From the NCBI RefSeq assembly GCF_000025625.1, contig NC_013922.1, positions 1,364,001-1,428,000 of the forward strand: a stretch of DNA of 64,000 nt. Direction: 5' to 3'. The translations under genes and the position numbers were made by a program. The stretch comes from Natrialba magadii ATCC 43099. GTDB lineage: Archaea; Halobacteriota; Halobacteria; Halobacteriales; Natrialbaceae. This document shows positions 63,795 through 64,000 of this stretch, piece after piece (position 1 is the stretch's first letter; every line of letters starts with the position of its first letter). The notes below the pieces were generated by a model that saw only the letters and a list, made by a program, of their open reading frames with translations, ran no database searches and had not been told where the DNA came from.

Positions 63795-64000
63795 TCGACA
63801 CGATCACTCGAGACCCCCAACGTCTCGAGGGATCGGCCGTCGGTACCTGGACAGTCGTGCGGCCGTCGATTTGCTTTTTCCTGTTCTGATCGGTGTCTGC
63901 TGTTGTGCCCGTTTGATCCCCTTCGAACACACTCGTAGCCGCTCGCACACAGCGCTTGCAGCACGAGCGACCGGGAGAGCTTTCATCCTTCCCCCCGCTA
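63795..64000. other. End of window, no gene recognised
   Basis: 206 bases with no reading frame I would defend on either strand. Confidence 0.5.

Overview
This is a GC-rich chromosomal stretch of a halophilic archaeon, most likely a member of the Natrialbales (Natrinema/Haloterrigena-like; the exact genus is inference). The evidence is the very acidic proteome, twin-arginine lipoproteins, leaderless TATA-type promoters, an A-type ATP synthase operon, the PAN proteasome ATPase, pyruvoyl arginine decarboxylase, haloarchaea-only domain families (HalOD1, DUF5811, DUF373) and an ISH-type transposon.

Layout. 0-10 kb: end of a luciferase-like oxidoreductase, M42 aminopeptidase, aconitase, dUTPase, tRNA-Arg(CCG) with duplicated 3'-end fragments, HalOD1 protein, 6-phosphogluconate dehydrogenase, small membrane proteins and a PD-(D/E)XK-like protein. 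10-16.5 kb: DCC thiol protein, AlaX editing protein, cupin with zinc ribbon, MFS transporter and a P1B-type ATPase with an aberrant metal motif. 16.6-26.6 kb: an accessory block with an ATP-grasp ligase and a GNAT protein that both carry low-complexity insertions, a membrane-anchored propeller protein and two sulfatase-fold enzymes flanking a complete ISH-type insertion sequence. 26.6-37 kb: HTH regulator, nucleoside hydrolase, Tat lipoprotein, TruA, M28 peptidase, PepF, PAN, arginine decarboxylase and small conserved proteins. 37-48.7 kb: the A-type ATP synthase genes (transcribed H-I-K-E-C-F-A-B, with D set apart by an acyl-CoA ligase and two small genes). 48.8-56 kb: a methyltransferase resembling plant VTE3, pilin-like and secreted/membrane proteins, radical SAM protein, DUF373 protein. 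56-64 kb: prenyl synthase, a chemotaxis binding-protein/transducer pair, EtfBA and a TRAM protein.

Four patterns go beyond gene calling. (1) The 8-bp palindrome ACTCGAGT occurs about 40 times by my hand scan against roughly one expected. It sits in different reading frames and often uses non-preferred codons, like the HIP1 palindrome of cyanobacteria. (2) The insertion sequence is tiled with perfect or near-perfect short-loop inverted repeats, most of them inside the transposase gene. (3) In-frame and intergenic minisatellites occur throughout. (4) The P1B ATPase has SPW where the transmembrane CPC motif belongs.

There is no CRISPR array, rRNA or recognisable prophage. Everything here was read by eye; no alignment or database search was run.
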